DNA of 64,000 nt from Paraburkholderia phenoliruptrix (GCF_902859825.1 NZ_CADIKB010000008.1:62001-126000), one strand, 5' to 3'. Numbered from the stretch's first letter, positions 1 to 10,121 are shown. Numbers and translations: made by a program. Notes: a model not told the origin generated them from the letters alone.

Positions 1-782
1 AAAACGGCACGCTCCGTTTGCTGCCAAATCTGCGCCAGTCCGTTAACAGCACCAACGACGAGGCGCGCGGCGCGTCGGCGAGTTCGACGCCGCGCGAGAA
101 GCAGGTCGATCACATCAGCTTCGAACAGGGCCGCTTCCATTTCTACGACATGACCGTCGGGCCGCCCGCCTACAAGGTGACGGTGAGCGACGCCAACGCG
201 ACTGTCGACAACATTCATTTGCCCGAGCTCACGGAGCCGACCCGCGTGGACGTCAAAGGCTCGATCAAAGGACCGTCGCACACCGGCACGGTCACGTTCA
301 GCGGATGGATCCGAATCGCGAGTAAGGACTCGCAGACGACGAGCACGCTGCGCGGCGTCGACGTCGCCATTCTCGATCCCTATCTCGTGAAGAAGACCGG
401 CGCGAGAGCACAAGTGACGGGCGGCACGGTCGACATGAGCATTCAGTCGACGGTGCGCAACTATCAGCTGCACGCCCCGGGCACGATAACGGTCCACAAC
501 CTGCAGCTCGCGGACAACGGCAATCCGCTGGACACGTTCCTGTCCATTCCGACCAAGGCCGCAGTCGCCGCGCTGAAGACGCATAACGGCGACATCACGC
601 TGCACTTCGTGCTCGACGGCAATTTGCGGGATCCGAAGTTTTCGGTGCAGGAACGGCTGACGACGCGCATCGCCGAGGGCTTCGCGAAAGCGCTGGGCGT
701 CAGCGTGGAAGGTGTGGCGAAAGGCGCGGGCGAAACCGTCAAAGGCTTGGGGAACGCCTTGAAGAACTTACTGGGGCAGTGA
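1..782 (+). CDS. AsmA/DUF748-like protein, C-terminal part
   Basis: The reading frame is open to the left edge of the window, so the true start lies outside and only about 260 C-terminal residues are seen. The visible part is beta-strand rich with repeated short hydrophobic strands and ends in a Gly/Ala/Lys-rich amphipathic tail (residues GETVKGLGNALKNLLGQ). This fits the C-terminal half of DUF748/AsmA-like proteins, large inner-membrane-anchored periplasmic proteins linked to envelope lipid homeostasis. The family assignment rests on overall texture rather than one catalytic motif, so it is moderate. The next gene is convergent, on the minus strand. Confidence 0.6.
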   Translation, partial: NGTLRLLPNLRQSVNSTNDEARGASASSTPREKQVDHISFEQGRFHFYDMTVGPPAYKVTVSDANATVDNIHLPELTEPTRVDVKGSIKGPSHTGTVTFSGWIRIASKDSQTTSTLRGVDVAILDPYLVKKTGARAQVTGGTVDMSIQSTVRNYQLHAPGTITVHNLQLADNGNPLDTFLSIPTKAAVAALKTHNGDITLHFVLDGNLRDPKFSVQERLTTRIAEGFAKALGVSVEGVAKGAGETVKGLGNALKNLLGQ

Positions 783-869
783 TCGTAAGCCGACCGCGCA
801 AGCGCTCGAAGCAGCGCGTCGCTATGGCTTACGCCTGCCGCGTGCGCGAGTTGCGCGACGCGCGGCCCG

Positions 870-1493
870 TCAGACCGGCAAACCCAATTCGCGCAAGCGC
901 GCTTCGGTTTGCGCTGCGCTGGTGTGATGTACTCCGTGCCAGCCGAGCGCGGTGGCGGCGGCCGCGTTCTTCGGGTTGTCGTCGATAAAGACAAGCTCGG
1001 TCGGCTCGATGCCCGGCAGTTGCACATTGATCCGCTCGCGCATGGCCGCGAAAATCGCCGGATCGGGCTTCACGAGACCCACTCGCCCGGACACGATGAT
1101 GTCCCTGAAACGCCGCAGCACCGGGTAGTGTTCCCATGCATACGGAAACGTCTCCGCCGACCAGTTCGTCAGCCCGAAGAGCGGCACCTCGGCGGCTTCG
1201 AGCTTTTCCATGATCGCGACGCCGTCGTCCAGCACGCCGGCCACCATTTCGTGCCAGCGCTCGTAGAACGCGCGGATCAGCGCTTCGTGGTCGGGAAACT
1301 GCGCGACCCGTTCCGCCGTCGCCTCGACGATCGGCTGGCCGCCGTCCTGACGCACCACCCAATCCATCGAGCAGACGTGCGTGAGGAACCAGCGGCGCTC
1401 GGCCTCGTCCGGAATCAGTTGCCGATAGAGGTACTCGGGATTCCAGTCGATCAGCACGCCGCCGAAGTCGAACACGACTGCCTTGATGCGCAT
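870..1493 (-). CDS. HAD-family hydrolase
   Basis: A 207-residue haloacid dehalogenase-superfamily phosphatase. All four HAD motifs are visible: motif I VFDFGGVLIDWN at the N-terminus (nucleophile Asp in DFGG), motif II GLTNWS near residue 120, the motif III lysine in LVKPDPAIF, and motif IV FIDDNPKN. The FGGV form of motif I and the alpha-helical cap between motifs I and II match the YihX/epoxide-hydrolase-like subgroup, often sugar-phosphate phosphatases. The substrate cannot be read from sequence. It is upstream of the aminopeptidase gene's 3' end on the same strand, separated by about 28 bp, so the two may share a transcript. Confidence 0.85.
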   Translation of the reverse strand: MRIKAVVFDFGGVLIDWNPEYLYRQLIPDEAERRWFLTHVCSMDWVVRQDGGQPIVEATAERVAQFPDHEALIRAFYERWHEMVAGVLDDGVAIMEKLEAAEVPLFGLTNWSAETFPYAWEHYPVLRRFRDIIVSGRVGLVKPDPAIFAAMRERINVQLPGIEPTELVFIDDNPKNAAAATALGWHGVHHTSAAQTEARLRELGLPV

Positions 1494-1521
1494 GCGCTCT
1501 CCGTCGCGAGGTGGTTACGGC

Positions 1522-3336
1522 TCAGATTGGCTGCGTGCGCAGTTCCAGCCACGCCTTCGCGTCGCCGGAAACATACGGCGAGAGGCGCGTGCGAACCGTC
1601 TGATGATAGTCGTTGAGCCACGCGCGTTCGTCGTCGCGCAGCAGCGCCAGGTCGAGGCAGCGCGTGTCGATTGGACAGAGCGTGAGCGTCTCGAACTTCA
1701 GGAAGTCACCGAATTCGGTCTGGCCCGCGGGCACATTCAGCACCAGATTCTCGATGCGCACGCCCCACTTGCCCGGCCGATAGATGCCCGGTTCGACCGA
1801 CGTGATCATGCCTTCTTCCATGGCCGTCCAGGGTTCCGCCGGCGCGTAGTGCGAGATGACTTGCGGGCCTTCGTGCACGTTGAGGAAGTAGCCGACTCCG
1901 TGGCCCGTGCCGTGGCCGTAGTCGGCGCCGGCTTCCCAGATCGGCGCGCGGGCGATCGCGTCGAGCATCGGCGAGCGGATGCCGCGCGGAAACTGCGCGC
2001 GCGACAGCGCCAGGGTGCCTTTCAGCACGATGGTGAAGTCGCGCCGCTGCTCGTCGCTGATCGTGCCGATCGGCACCACGCGCGTGATGTCGGTCGTGCC
2101 GCTCAGATACTGCGCGCCCGAGTCGATCAGCAACAGGCCGTTGCCCTCGATCACCGAATGCGATTCCTGGGTCGCGCGATAGTGCGGCATGGCGCCATTC
2201 GCGTTGAAGCCCGCGATGGTCGCAAAGCTCAGCGACACGAAACCCGGCCGGCGCGCACGCGCGGCCGTCAGACGTTCGTCGATAGTCAGCTCGGTGATGG
2301 TCTCGCGGCCGAGCGCGCCTTCGAACCACGCGAAGAATTCGGCAAGCGCCGCGCCGTCCTGCTCCATGGTCTCGCGCACGTGCTGCGCTTCAGCTTCGGT
2401 CTTGCGGGACTTGAGGAACGTGGACGGATTGACCGCCTCGACCACTTTCACCGTCGACGGCACCGACTGCAGCGAGCCGTACGTGATACGGCGCGGGTCG
2501 ATCAGCAGCGTGCAGCCCGCGGGCAGCGCGGCGAGCGCATCCGCCGCTTTTGCATACGGCTCGACATTGACGCCGTCGCGCGCGAGCGCCTCGGCGAGCG
2601 CGGGCGGCACCTTGCCGTCTGCAATGAAAAGCGACGCGTGGTCTTGGCCGACCAGCGCGTGCGCGACGAAAACCGGGTTAAAGCTCACGTCGGCGCCGCG
2701 CAGATTGAAAAGCCACGCGAGGTCGTCGAGCGTGGAAATGAAGTGCCACTGCGCGCCCTTTTCCGCCATGACGCGGCGGATCTGCGCGAGCTTCTCGGCA
2801 CGCGCGACGCTCGCATGCGGCGCGGCGTGCTCGAACACCGCGGCATCGGGCAGCGACGGGCGCTGCGGCCAGATGCCGTCGAACAGATCGACGTCGGTGC
2901 GCAGCTTCACGCCGCGCGCCGTGAGCGCCTGCGTCAGCGCCCGCGCCGCCGCCACACCGAGCACGGCGCCGTCCACGCCGACGGTACCGCCGGGCGCCAC
3001 GTTTTCAGCGAGCCAATCGAAATGCGGTGCGGTTTGCTGGCCGCCGGTCATCTTCATGAGCTGGACGCCGCTGCCGGCCAGCTGCGCGTTGGCCTGCTCC
3101 CAATAGCGGCTGTCGGTCCACACGCCTGCGAAATCGGCCGTGACGACGAGCGTGCCCGCCGAGCCGGTGAAACCGGAAAGCCACTCCCGCCCTTGCCAGC
3201 GCCCCGGCAGATATTCGGACAGATGCGGATCCGCGGACGGCACAAGGTAAGCCGCGACGCCTTCGCGCGCCATGGCGCTGCGCAAGTTGGCAAGCCGTTC
3301 GGGAATGGAGGAGGTTTGGGGAAGTCGGGCATTCAT
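1522..3336 (-). CDS. Aminopeptidase P family protein (Xaa-Pro peptidase, M24B)
   Basis: Cytosolic metallopeptidase of about 604 residues that removes N-terminal residues preceding proline. It has the long three-domain layout of eukaryote-like aminopeptidase P: two creatinase-like N-terminal domains, then a pita-bread M24 domain. Metal ligands are recognisable in the C-terminal third: Asp in DSGAQYLSGTTDITR, His in GHGTGHGVGY, Glu in SVEPGIY and Glu in GVRIENLVL. I chose the ATG at 3336 because AGGTGA lies 5 nt upstream; a TTG five codons earlier (3351) would read through that site. It is followed by the HAD gene on the same strand. Confidence 0.92.
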   Translation of the reverse strand: MNARLPQTSSIPERLANLRSAMAREGVAAYLVPSADPHLSEYLPGRWQGREWLSGFTGSAGTLVVTADFAGVWTDSRYWEQANAQLAGSGVQLMKMTGGQQTAPHFDWLAENVAPGGTVGVDGAVLGVAAARALTQALTARGVKLRTDVDLFDGIWPQRPSLPDAAVFEHAAPHASVARAEKLAQIRRVMAEKGAQWHFISTLDDLAWLFNLRGADVSFNPVFVAHALVGQDHASLFIADGKVPPALAEALARDGVNVEPYAKAADALAALPAGCTLLIDPRRITYGSLQSVPSTVKVVEAVNPSTFLKSRKTEAEAQHVRETMEQDGAALAEFFAWFEGALGRETITELTIDERLTAARARRPGFVSLSFATIAGFNANGAMPHYRATQESHSVIEGNGLLLIDSGAQYLSGTTDITRVVPIGTISDEQRRDFTIVLKGTLALSRAQFPRGIRSPMLDAIARAPIWEAGADYGHGTGHGVGYFLNVHEGPQVISHYAPAEPWTAMEEGMITSVEPGIYRPGKWGVRIENLVLNVPAGQTEFGDFLKFETLTLCPIDTRCLDLALLRDDERAWLNDYHQTVRTRLSPYVSGDAKAWLELRTQPI

Positions 3337-3355
3337 GGAAGTCACCTGCAAAGAT

Positions 3356-3619
3356 TCAACGACGGGAAAGCAAGCCGACCGTCACGGCAACGGCGATCAT
3401 CGCGACGGCCGTGCATACGGGCCATTCGAGCAATTCACCGTCATGAAAAAGTCCCACCACATTGCCGGCCATGTGCGCGACGCTCGCGCCCAGCACGCCG
3501 CTCACGAGCGCGACCCATAAGCGGGCGCGGTTCGAGTGATTCACGCGACGCAGCGGATGCAGCCACCAACCCACGAAGCCGATTGCGGCTCCCAGCACGA
3601 CGATTCCGGGCCAACCCAT
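3356..3619 (-). CDS. Small membrane protein (GlsB/YeaQ-like, tentative)
   Basis: An 87-residue protein with three predicted hydrophobic segments: residues about 3-20, 32-53 and 66-84. Gly/Ala spacing is regular and the C-terminus is basic (LLSRR). Size and three-helix layout resemble the GlsB/YeaQ/YmgE small membrane proteins, but no diagnostic motif was found, so function is left open. It is 19 bp upstream of the aminopeptidase start on the same strand and probably heads that transcript. Confidence 0.6.
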   Translation of the reverse strand: MGWPGIVVLGAAIGFVGWWLHPLRRVNHSNRARLWVALVSGVLGASVAHMAGNVVGLFHDGELLEWPVCTAVAMIAVAVTVGLLSRR

Positions 3620-3819
3620 CAGCGAGTGATCTCGCGCAGTTTCGGATTTGTCTCATGGGCGCGAGGCTCGACGACAGCTAGCATTTTTGTCTCTTTCTCA
3701 AAAAATCAGCACGGCGCTTTCCGCACAGCGGTTGAGTTTAGGGGTCGGGGTGAGGTTAGGCAAGCTGTAGGCCTTACGGAAAAGCCTGGTTCCTGGCCGT
3801 GGTCAAGTGGAACGCGCGC

Positions 3820-4524
3820 ATGCGAATCGCCCTTATCGAGCCCGACACGCGACACGCCAAACTGGTCACCCGGCTGATTTTCGCCGGCGGCCACGTCTGT
3901 CAGCACTTCACCACCAGCGCGCCTTTTTTCGCCCAGGCTGCGGACCAATTCTTCGACCTGCTGATTACCGAAAACTGGGCCGGCGACCATTCTGCGGAAG
4001 ACGTGATCGCACGTGCGCGTGCCCTGCTGCCGAGCCTGCCGGTCATCGTGATGATGTCAGAGCCGCGCGAAAGCCAGATCGTCGCGGCACTGCACGCGGG
4101 CGCCGACGACTGTCTGACAAAGCCCGTGCGCGGGCCGGAAACGATCGCGCGCGTGGACGCGCTGCTGCGCCGCGCGGGACTGCGCCGGCCGCCGAACCGG
4201 CGGCACGACGTCATCCGCGGTTATGCGTTCGACGCCGCCAATTTCGCCGTCACCTTCCGCAACCGCACGGTCACGCTCACGCCGAAGGAATTCCGCTTTG
4301 CGCTGCTGCTGTTCAGCAATCTGTCGCGGCCGGTGTCGCGCGCGCACATCATGGAAACGGTGTGGGCGCGCCGCCGCGACGTTAAGTCGCGCACGGTCGA
4401 TACGCACGCGTCGCGCGTGCGATCCAAGCTCGAGCTACGTCCTGAAAACGGCTATTCGCTCGCGCCGCTGTATGGCTACGGCTATCAACTGGACGCCTTT
4501 CCGGTGGAAGCCGCTGCGGCCTGA
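3820..4524 (+). CDS. OmpR-family response regulator with Glu at the phosphoacceptor site
   Basis: A 234-residue regulator with an N-terminal receiver-like domain and a C-terminal winged-helix DNA-binding domain (LTPKEFRFALLL, then RTVDTHASRVRSKLEL and GYGYQL). In the receiver the acidic pocket reads IEPD, the switch residue Ser is in VIVMMSEP and the conserved Lys is in TKP. The position normally held by the phosphorylated Asp reads Glu (DLLITENWAG aligned to the usual DLxLLDxxLP). No histidine kinase gene is adjacent. The start ATG at 3820 begins the domain directly; a GTG at 3799 would add seven residues. An orphan atypical regulator is likely; target genes are unknown. Confidence 0.85.
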   Translation: MRIALIEPDTRHAKLVTRLIFAGGHVCQHFTTSAPFFAQAADQFFDLLITENWAGDHSAEDVIARARALLPSLPVIVMMSEPRESQIVAALHAGADDCLTKPVRGPETIARVDALLRRAGLRRPPNRRHDVIRGYAFDAANFAVTFRNRTVTLTPKEFRFALLLFSNLSRPVSRAHIMETVWARRRDVKSRTVDTHASRVRSKLELRPENGYSLAPLYGYGYQLDAFPVEAAAA

Positions 4525-4597
4525 TGCCGATGCCCGCGCTGATGCCCGCCATAAGCGGCACGGCGCGGGCGTCGCGGTGTAACAATCGTGGAAACGC

Positions 4598-4603
4598 TAT
4601 AAT
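4598..4603 (+). promoter_or_regulatory. -10 box upstream of hemA
   Basis: A perfect TATAAT hexamer lies 26 bp before the hemA start codon in an otherwise GC-rich intergenic region. No good TTGACA match is seen 16-18 bp upstream, so the -35 element is weak or replaced by an activator. Confidence 0.5.
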
Positions 4604-4629
4604 ATGAGGCTAAACCATAGCTCCCCAGC

Positions 4630-5916
4630 ATGCAGCTTCTAACGATCGGAATCAATCACCACACTGCGCCTGTCGCCTTGCGCGAACGCGTGGCGTTTCC
4701 GCTCGAACAGATCAAACCTGCACTGGACACCTTCAAAAGCGTCTGGCTCGGCACCACGGCCCGCTCGGCGCCCGAAGCGGCGATTCTCTCCACCTGCAAT
4801 CGCACCGAACTCTACTGCGCGACCGACGACGCGGCCGTGCGCGAAGCCGCGATCCAATGGCTGTCGCGGTATCACAACCTGCCTATCGAAGAGCTCGCGC
4901 CGCACGTCTACGCGCTGCCGCAGTCCGAAGCCGTGCGCCACGCATTTCGCGTCGCGTCCGGTCTCGATTCGATGGTGCTCGGCGAAACGCAAATCGTCGG
5001 ACAAATGAAGGACGCCGTGCGCACGGCCTCGGAGGCAGGCGCGCTCGGCACCTATCTGAACCAGTTATTCCAGCGCACGTTTGCCGTCGCGAAGGAAGTG
5101 CGCACCACGACCGAAATCGGCGCACAGTCCGTTTCCATGGCCGCAGCAGCCGTGCGGCTCGCGCAGCGCATTTTCGACAAGGTGTCGAACCAGCGCGTGC
5201 TGTTCATCGGCGCGGGCGAAATGATCGAGTTGTGCGCCACGCACTTTGCCGCGCAGCAACCGCGCGAACTCGTGGTCGCGAACCGCACGGCGGAACGCGG
5301 CATGCGGCTCGCCGAACGCTTCAATGGGCGCGCCATTCCGCTGTCGGAACTGCCCACGCGCATGCATGAGTTCGACATCATCGTGTCGTGCACGGCGTCT
5401 ACGTTGCCGATCATCGGCTTGGGCGCGGTCGAGCGCGCGGTCAAGGCGCGGCGTCATCGGCCGATCTTCATGGTCGATCTGGCCGTGCCGCGCGACATCG
5501 AACCGGAAGTCGGCAAGCTGGAAGACGTGTTCCTGTACACCGTCGACGACCTGGGCGCAATCGTCCGCGAAGGCAATGCTTCGCGCCAGGCCGCGGTGGC
5601 GCAAGCCGAAGCGATTATCGAAACGCGCGTGCAGAATTTCATGCAATGGCTCGACGCGCGCAGCATCGTGCCGGTCATTCGCCATATGCATACGCAAGCC
5701 GACGTGCTGCGCCGGGCCGAAGTCGAACGCGCGCAGAAAATGCTCGCGCGTGGCGACGATCCGGCCGCGGTGATCGAGGCGCTCTCGCAGGCGCTCACCA
5801 ACAAGCTGATTCACGGCCCCACCCACGCGCTCAACCGCGCGAGCGGCGAACACCGTGACACGCTCATCGAACTGATGGGCGGCTTCTACAAACACTCCGG
5901 TTCGACCGAGCGTTAG
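4630..5916 (+). CDS. hemA: Glutamyl-tRNA reductase
   Basis: First committed enzyme of C5 tetrapyrrole synthesis: it reduces glutamyl-tRNA(Glu) to glutamate-1-semialdehyde with NADPH. The 428-residue length is normal. The signature STCNRTELY (near residue 50) contains the catalytic Cys, followed by [12 protein letters not shown] and, in the NADPH domain, [10 protein letters not shown]. The C-terminal dimerisation helices run from about residue 330. prfA follows 125 bp downstream on the same strand, then prmC; hemA-prfA-prmC is a widespread bacterial order. Confidence 0.98.
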   Translation: MQLLTIGINHHTAPVALRERVAFPLEQIKPALDTFKSVWLGTTARSAPEAAILSTCNRTELYCATDDAAVREAAIQWLSRYHNLPIEELAPHVYALPQSEAVRHAFRVASGLDSMVLGETQIVGQMKDAVRTASEAGALGTYLNQLFQRTFAVAKEVRTTTEIGAQSVSMAAAAVRLAQRIFDKVSNQRVLFIGAGEMIELCATHFAAQQPRELVVANRTAERGMRLAERFNGRAIPLSELPTRMHEFDIIVSCTASTLPIIGLGAVERAVKARRHRPIFMVDLAVPRDIEPEVGKLEDVFLYTVDDLGAIVREGNASRQAAVAQAEAIIETRVQNFMQWLDARSIVPVIRHMHTQADVLRRAEVERAQKMLARGDDPAAVIEALSQALTNKLIHGPTHALNRASGEHRDTLIELMGGFYKHSGSTER

Positions 5917-6041
5917 CGGCGCGCACGCCGCCGCGCCGCCGGCCCGTGGCCCTGCAGTGGCCCGCCACGTGCTTCTGTCCCGGGCATCCGCCCATTTTTC
6001 TGGTTGCCGTCCTTGCCGGAGCCCGCTCCGATACCCGCCCG

Positions 6042-7124
6042 ATGAAAACGAGCATGCAACACAAGCTCGACCAGCTGACTACACGGCTGGCCGAACTCAA
6101 CGACCTGCTGAGCCGAGAGGACATCACCTCGAATCTCGACCAATACCGCAAGCTCACGCGCGAACACGCCGAGCTCGGGCCTGTGGTCGAGCATTACGCG
6201 CTGTGGCGCCAGGCCATGCACGACGCCGCCACCGCGCAGGAACTGCTGACAGACGCATCCATGCGCGATTTCGCCGAAGAGGAAATTCGCGCGGCGCGTG
6301 ACCGAATGGAGCAGCTCGGCGGCGAACTGCAGACCATGCTGTTGCCGAAAGATCCGAACGACGACCGCAACATCTTCCTCGAAATCCGCGCGGGTACCGG
6401 CGGCGACGAGTCCGCGCTTTTTGCGGGCGACCTGTTGCGTATGTATCTGCGCTACGCCGAGCGCAACCGCTGGCAAGTGGAGATGATGTCGGCGAGCGAA
6501 TCGGACCTGGGCGGCTATAAGGAAGTGATCGTGCGGATTGCGGGCGAAGCCGCGTATTCCAAGCTCAAGTTCGAGTCCGGCGGCCACCGCGTGCAGCGCG
6601 TGCCGGCAACCGAAACGCAGGGCCGCATTCACACGTCGGCGTGCACGGTCGCGGTGATGCCGGAAGCCGACGAAATCGGTGAAGTCGAAATCAATCCGGC
6701 CGACTTGCGCATCGACACGTTCCGCGCGTCCGGTGCGGGCGGCCAGCACATCAACAAGACAGATTCGGCCGTGCGGGTCACGCACTTGCCGACGGGCATC
6801 GTCGTCGAATGTCAGGACGACCGCTCGCAGCACAAGAACAAGGACCGCGCGCTGAAGGTGCTCGCGGCCCGCATCAAGGACAAGCAATCGCACGAGCAGC
6901 AGGCGAAGGAAGCCGCGACGCGCAAGAGCCTGATCGGCTCCGGCGACCGGTCGGAGCGGATTCGCACTTACAACTTCCCGCAAGGGCGTCTGACAGACCA
7001 TCGGATCAATCTGACGCTGTATCGCCTGGATGCGATCATGGACGGCGATCTGGACGAACTGATCGGGGCGCTTGTGAGCGAACATCAAGCCGAGTTGCTC
7101 GCTTCGCTCGGCGACGCGGATTAG
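6042..7124 (+). CDS. prfA: Peptide chain release factor 1
   Basis: Class I release factor recognising UAA and UAG. The 360 residues match the family length when translation starts at 6042; the open frame extends upstream to 5946 but that part has no family similarity. Seen in order: an N-terminal coiled coil, [14 protein letters not shown], the stop-codon-reading loop region with [13 protein letters not shown], and the universally conserved GGQ in [15 protein letters not shown] that enters the peptidyl transferase centre. The GGQ glutamine is the substrate of PrmC, encoded 6 bp downstream. Confidence 0.97.
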   Translation: MKTSMQHKLDQLTTRLAELNDLLSREDITSNLDQYRKLTREHAELGPVVEHYALWRQAMHDAATAQELLTDASMRDFAEEEIRAARDRMEQLGGELQTMLLPKDPNDDRNIFLEIRAGTGGDESALFAGDLLRMYLRYAERNRWQVEMMSASESDLGGYKEVIVRIAGEAAYSKLKFESGGHRVQRVPATETQGRIHTSACTVAVMPEADEIGEVEINPADLRIDTFRASGAGGQHINKTDSAVRVTHLPTGIVVECQDDRSQHKNKDRALKVLAARIKDKQSHEQQAKEAATRKSLIGSGDRSERIRTYNFPQGRLTDHRINLTLYRLDAIMDGDLDELIGALVSEHQAELLASLGDAD

Positions 7125-7130
7125 GCGTCA

Positions 7131-8018
7131 ATGACCGCCCAGGACCCAGCCGATCGCGACCGCGCCGCCACGCCGGCCACTCCCGGCACGCCAGCCACGC
7201 TCTTGCGCGCCTCGCCATTGCCGCCGCTCGAAGCGCGGATTCTGCTCACGCACGTGCTCGGCTGGCGGCAAACGCAACTCATCACACGCGCGGACGAAGT
7301 GCTCGACGGCGCCTGCGTCGAGCGCTATCTGAAGTTGCAGGCACGGCGCGTGGCCGGTGAACCGGTGGCGCAGATTGTCGGCGTGCGCGAATTTTTCGGA
7401 CTCGAATTCGAGGTCACGCCGCATGTGCTGATTCCGCGTCCCGAAACCGAATTGCTGGTCGAAACGGCGCTCACGGCCATGCAAGACCTCGCGCGCCCGC
7501 GCGTGCTGGATCTCGGCACCGGCACGGGCGCGATTGCGGTGGCCATTGCGTCGATGCGGCCGGATGCGCAAGTCACTGCAGTGGATCGCTCGGCAGAAGC
7601 ACTCGCGGTCGCGGCGCGCAATGCCGCGCGCCGGCTCGATGCAAAGCGACCCGGCGGCGCCGTGATCTTCGCGCAAAGCGACTGGTACGGTGCGCTTGAT
7701 CGCGGCCTGTGCTTCGACGTGATCGTCAGCAACCCGCCGTATATCGCAAGCGACGATCCGCATCTGGCGCAGGGCGATCTGCGCTACGAGCCGCGCGGCG
7801 CGCTCACCGACGAAGCCGACGGCCTCAGCGCGATTCGCGCAATCGTGGCTGGCGCGCCCGCGCGGCTGAGCTCGCACGGCATACTGTGGATGGAGCACGG
7901 CTACGATCAGGCTGAGGCCGTGCGTACACTTCTGACCGCGCAAGGTTTCGCGGATGTCAGATCCGAGCGGGATCTGGCAGGTATCGAGCGAATCAGCGGC
8001 GGGCGGCTTGCCGGCTGA
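7131..8018 (+). CDS. prmC: Release factor glutamine methyltransferase
   Basis: SAM-dependent enzyme that N5-methylates the GGQ glutamine of RF1 and RF2. The 295-residue protein has the N-terminal helical substrate-binding domain, SAM motif [17 protein letters not shown] and the catalytic NPPY tetrapeptide in VSNPPYIAS. It starts 6 bp after the prfA stop, which supports co-transcription with its own substrate gene. The first roughly 20 residues are Pro/Ala rich and lie outside the conserved domain, so a slightly later start is possible. Confidence 0.96.
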   Translation: MTAQDPADRDRAATPATPGTPATLLRASPLPPLEARILLTHVLGWRQTQLITRADEVLDGACVERYLKLQARRVAGEPVAQIVGVREFFGLEFEVTPHVLIPRPETELLVETALTAMQDLARPRVLDLGTGTGAIAVAIASMRPDAQVTAVDRSAEALAVAARNAARRLDAKRPGGAVIFAQSDWYGALDRGLCFDVIVSNPPYIASDDPHLAQGDLRYEPRGALTDEADGLSAIRAIVAGAPARLSSHGILWMEHGYDQAEAVRTLLTAQGFADVRSERDLAGIERISGGRLAG

Positions 8019-8233
8019 GCTCACGTCGCCAACCCACACACCGACGCTCGACTCACGTCAAACGCCAAACGCCCAACGCCCAATACCTGCCAATACCAAG
8101 CCGCCGCCGCCCAAAGCGGGCCGCCGCAATAGCCGCAATCACCGGATGGTCAAAGCGGCCGTCGGCCGGTACGAGCGAAATCCGCTATCATTTCAGCCTA
8201 TTCCCTACACATACCGGAACCGCAAGGTCAGTC

Positions 8234-8545
8234 ATGGATACGCAACAACGCATCAAGCAAATCGTCGACGAAAACAACGTCGTGCTCTTCATGAAGGGCA
8301 GCGCACAGTTTCCGATGTGCGGCTTTTCCGGCCGCGCCGTACAGATCCTGAAGGCTTGCAATGTCAGCGACTTCAAGACCGTCAACGTGCTCGAAGACGA
8401 CGAAGTCCGCCAGGGCATCAAGCAGTTTTCGAACTGGCCGACCATTCCGCAGCTTTATGTGAAGGGCGAATTCGTCGGCGGCTCGGACATCATGATGGAA
8501 ATGTACGAATCCGGCGAACTGCAGCAACTGTTTGCCGCGGCCTGA
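8234..8545 (+). CDS. grxD: Monothiol glutaredoxin Grx4
   Basis: A 103-residue monothiol glutaredoxin with the CGFS active site ([13 protein letters not shown], about residue 30), the preceding Lys in FMKGS, and the glutathione-binding [17 protein letters not shown] segment. CGFS glutaredoxins bind a glutathione-ligated [2Fe-2S] cluster as dimers or with BolA-type proteins and take part in Fe-S delivery. An IbaG/BolA-family gene lies elsewhere in the window (43142-43381), a plausible partner. ubiX follows 49 bp downstream. Confidence 0.96.
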   Translation: MDTQQRIKQIVDENNVVLFMKGSAQFPMCGFSGRAVQILKACNVSDFKTVNVLEDDEVRQGIKQFSNWPTIPQLYVKGEFVGGSDIMMEMYESGELQQLFAAA

Positions 8546-8594
8546 TCCGCCGGTCCCAAAGCTGCTCCTGAAACACGCTGAGGCGCCGCGAGTC

Positions 8595-9194
8595 ATGGAA
8601 ACACGCGCTGCGGCGCCACGCCGGCTGATTGTCGCCATCACCGGCGCAACTGGCGCCATTTACGGCATTCGCCTGCTCGAAACGCTGCGCAAGCTGGGCG
8701 GCGTGGAAAGTCATCTGCTTATTTCAAACGCCGGCTGGCTTAACATCCAGCACGAACTCAAGCTAGGCAAGGAAGACGTGCATCCGCTCGCGGATGTCGT
8801 CCATTCGGTGCGCGACGTGGGCGCGAGCATCGCATCGGGCTCCTTTGCGACGGACGGCATGATCGTCGCGCCCTGCTCGATGAAAACGCTGGCGAGCGTC
8901 GCGCACGGTTTCTCCGACAACCTCATCACCCGCGCCGCCGACGTCACGCTCAAGGAGCGCCGCCGGCTCGTGCTGCTGGTGCGCGAAACACCGTTGAACC
9001 TCGCGCATCTGCGCAATATGACGGCGGTCACGGAAATGGGCGGCGTGATCTTTCCGCCCTTGCCTGCTTTCTACAACCAACCGGCGAGCATCGACGAAAT
9101 GGTCGATCACACGGTCGCCCGCGTGCTCGATCTGTTTGCGCCTGGGCCGGCGCTCTCGCCGACGTGGACCGGATTGCGCGGCGCCGACGATTGA
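8595..9194 (+). CDS. ubiX: Flavin prenyltransferase UbiX
   Basis: Makes prenylated FMN, the cofactor of UbiD-type decarboxylases in ubiquinone synthesis. The 199 residues begin with ITGATGAIYGIRLLETL, the FMN-binding Rossmann-like start, and include APCSMKTLASVAHG and the family block RETPLNLAHLRNM. I chose the ATG at 8595; an upstream in-frame start at 8532 would overlap grxD and add non-conserved residues. Confidence 0.95.
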   Translation: METRAAAPRRLIVAITGATGAIYGIRLLETLRKLGGVESHLLISNAGWLNIQHELKLGKEDVHPLADVVHSVRDVGASIASGSFATDGMIVAPCSMKTLASVAHGFSDNLITRAADVTLKERRRLVLLVRETPLNLAHLRNMTAVTEMGGVIFPPLPAFYNQPASIDEMVDHTVARVLDLFAPGPALSPTWTGLRGADD

Positions 9195-9335
9195 CTGCGT
9201 GGCGCGACCCCAGCGCCGCATTAACAACTACCGCAAGACAATCAATTCTGCTTTCGCCCGTTTATCAAACAGCGGTGCGGCATTATATTGGCAGCAACCG
9301 AACTTCCGATCGCGCCTTGCGGGCGCGCCGCTGCC

Positions 9336-10121
9336 ATGAACCGCTTACCTTCGCTTTTTCTTTCCCACGGCGCGCCGACGCTGCCGATCGACCCGTCATT
9401 GCCGTCCGCCGAGTTTGCGACGCTGGGCGCGCAGTTGCCGCGCCCCGAGGCGGTGTTGATGCTCTCGGCGCATTGGGGCACCGCGCAGCCTGTCGCGAGC
9501 ATCTCGACTGAACCCGAGACTATCCACGACTTTTACGGCTTTCCGCGCCAGCTGTACGAGATCCAGTATCCGGCTCGCGGCGCGCCCGATCTCGCGCGCC
9601 GCGCTGCCGCGCTGCTCGGTGAAGGCGGCCTGCACGCCGAGCTGCAGCCGCACGGGCTGGACCACGGCGCGTGGGTGCCGATGCTGCTGATGTTCCCCGA
9701 CGCGGCCCTACCCGTCGCACAGTTGTCGATCCAGCCGCGCCTCGACGCGGCGCATCATTTCCGCGTCGGCCGAGCGTTGCGCGCGCTAAAGGACGAAGGC
9801 GTGCTGGTGATCGGCTCGGGCCAGATCACCCACAATCTGCGCGCGGCCGACTTTTCCGCGCGGCCGGAAGATGCCGATCCGCGCGTCGCCGAATTCACCG
9901 ACTGGTTCGAAGAAAAGCTGACCGCGCGCGACATCGACGCGCTGCTCGATTATCGCCGCCAGGCGCCGCATGCCGTGCTGATGCATCCGACCGACGAACA
10001 TCTGCTGCCGGTCTTCGCCGCGCTCGGTGCCGCCGACGACGATTACTCCCTCACGATCCAGTCGCTCGGCACGTACCAGCGCGCGCTTGCCATGACGAAC
10101 TACGTGTTCGGGAGCGCCTGA
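9336..10121 (+). CDS. LigB-type extradiol dioxygenase (YgiD/DODA family)
   Basis: A 261-residue class III extradiol ring-cleavage dioxygenase family protein. Metal-ligand regions are visible: LSHGAPTLPID near the N-terminus, LSAHWGT, HGLDHGAWVPM and GSGQITHNLR, each with a conserved His. Single-domain proteins of this type (E. coli YgiD) act as 4,5-DOPA extradiol dioxygenases, but the true substrate is not known. The start was set at the ATG beginning MNRLPSLFLSHGAP; 16 upstream residues of open frame have no similarity. It stands alone and is followed by a strong bidirectional terminator. Confidence 0.9.
   Translation: MNRLPSLFLSHGAPTLPIDPSLPSAEFATLGAQLPRPEAVLMLSAHWGTAQPVASISTEPETIHDFYGFPRQLYEIQYPARGAPDLARRAAALLGEGGLHAELQPHGLDHGAWVPMLLMFPDAALPVAQLSIQPRLDAAHHFRVGRALRALKDEGVLVIGSGQITHNLRAADFSARPEDADPRVAEFTDWFEEKLTARDIDALLDYRRQAPHAVLMHPTDEHLLPVFAALGAADDDYSLTIQSLGTYQRALAMTNYVFGSA

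Noticed and set aside
1483..3681. A 732-residue open frame on the plus strand
   Set aside because: It lies opposite the aminopeptidase gene, is Arg/His-rich without any domain, and arises from GC-rich codon bias.
8058..8100. Repetitive AACGCCAAACGCCCAACGCC-type stretch that looks like a small repeat array
   Set aside because: The units are short, imperfect and without spacers, so it is low-complexity intergenic DNA and not a CRISPR array.
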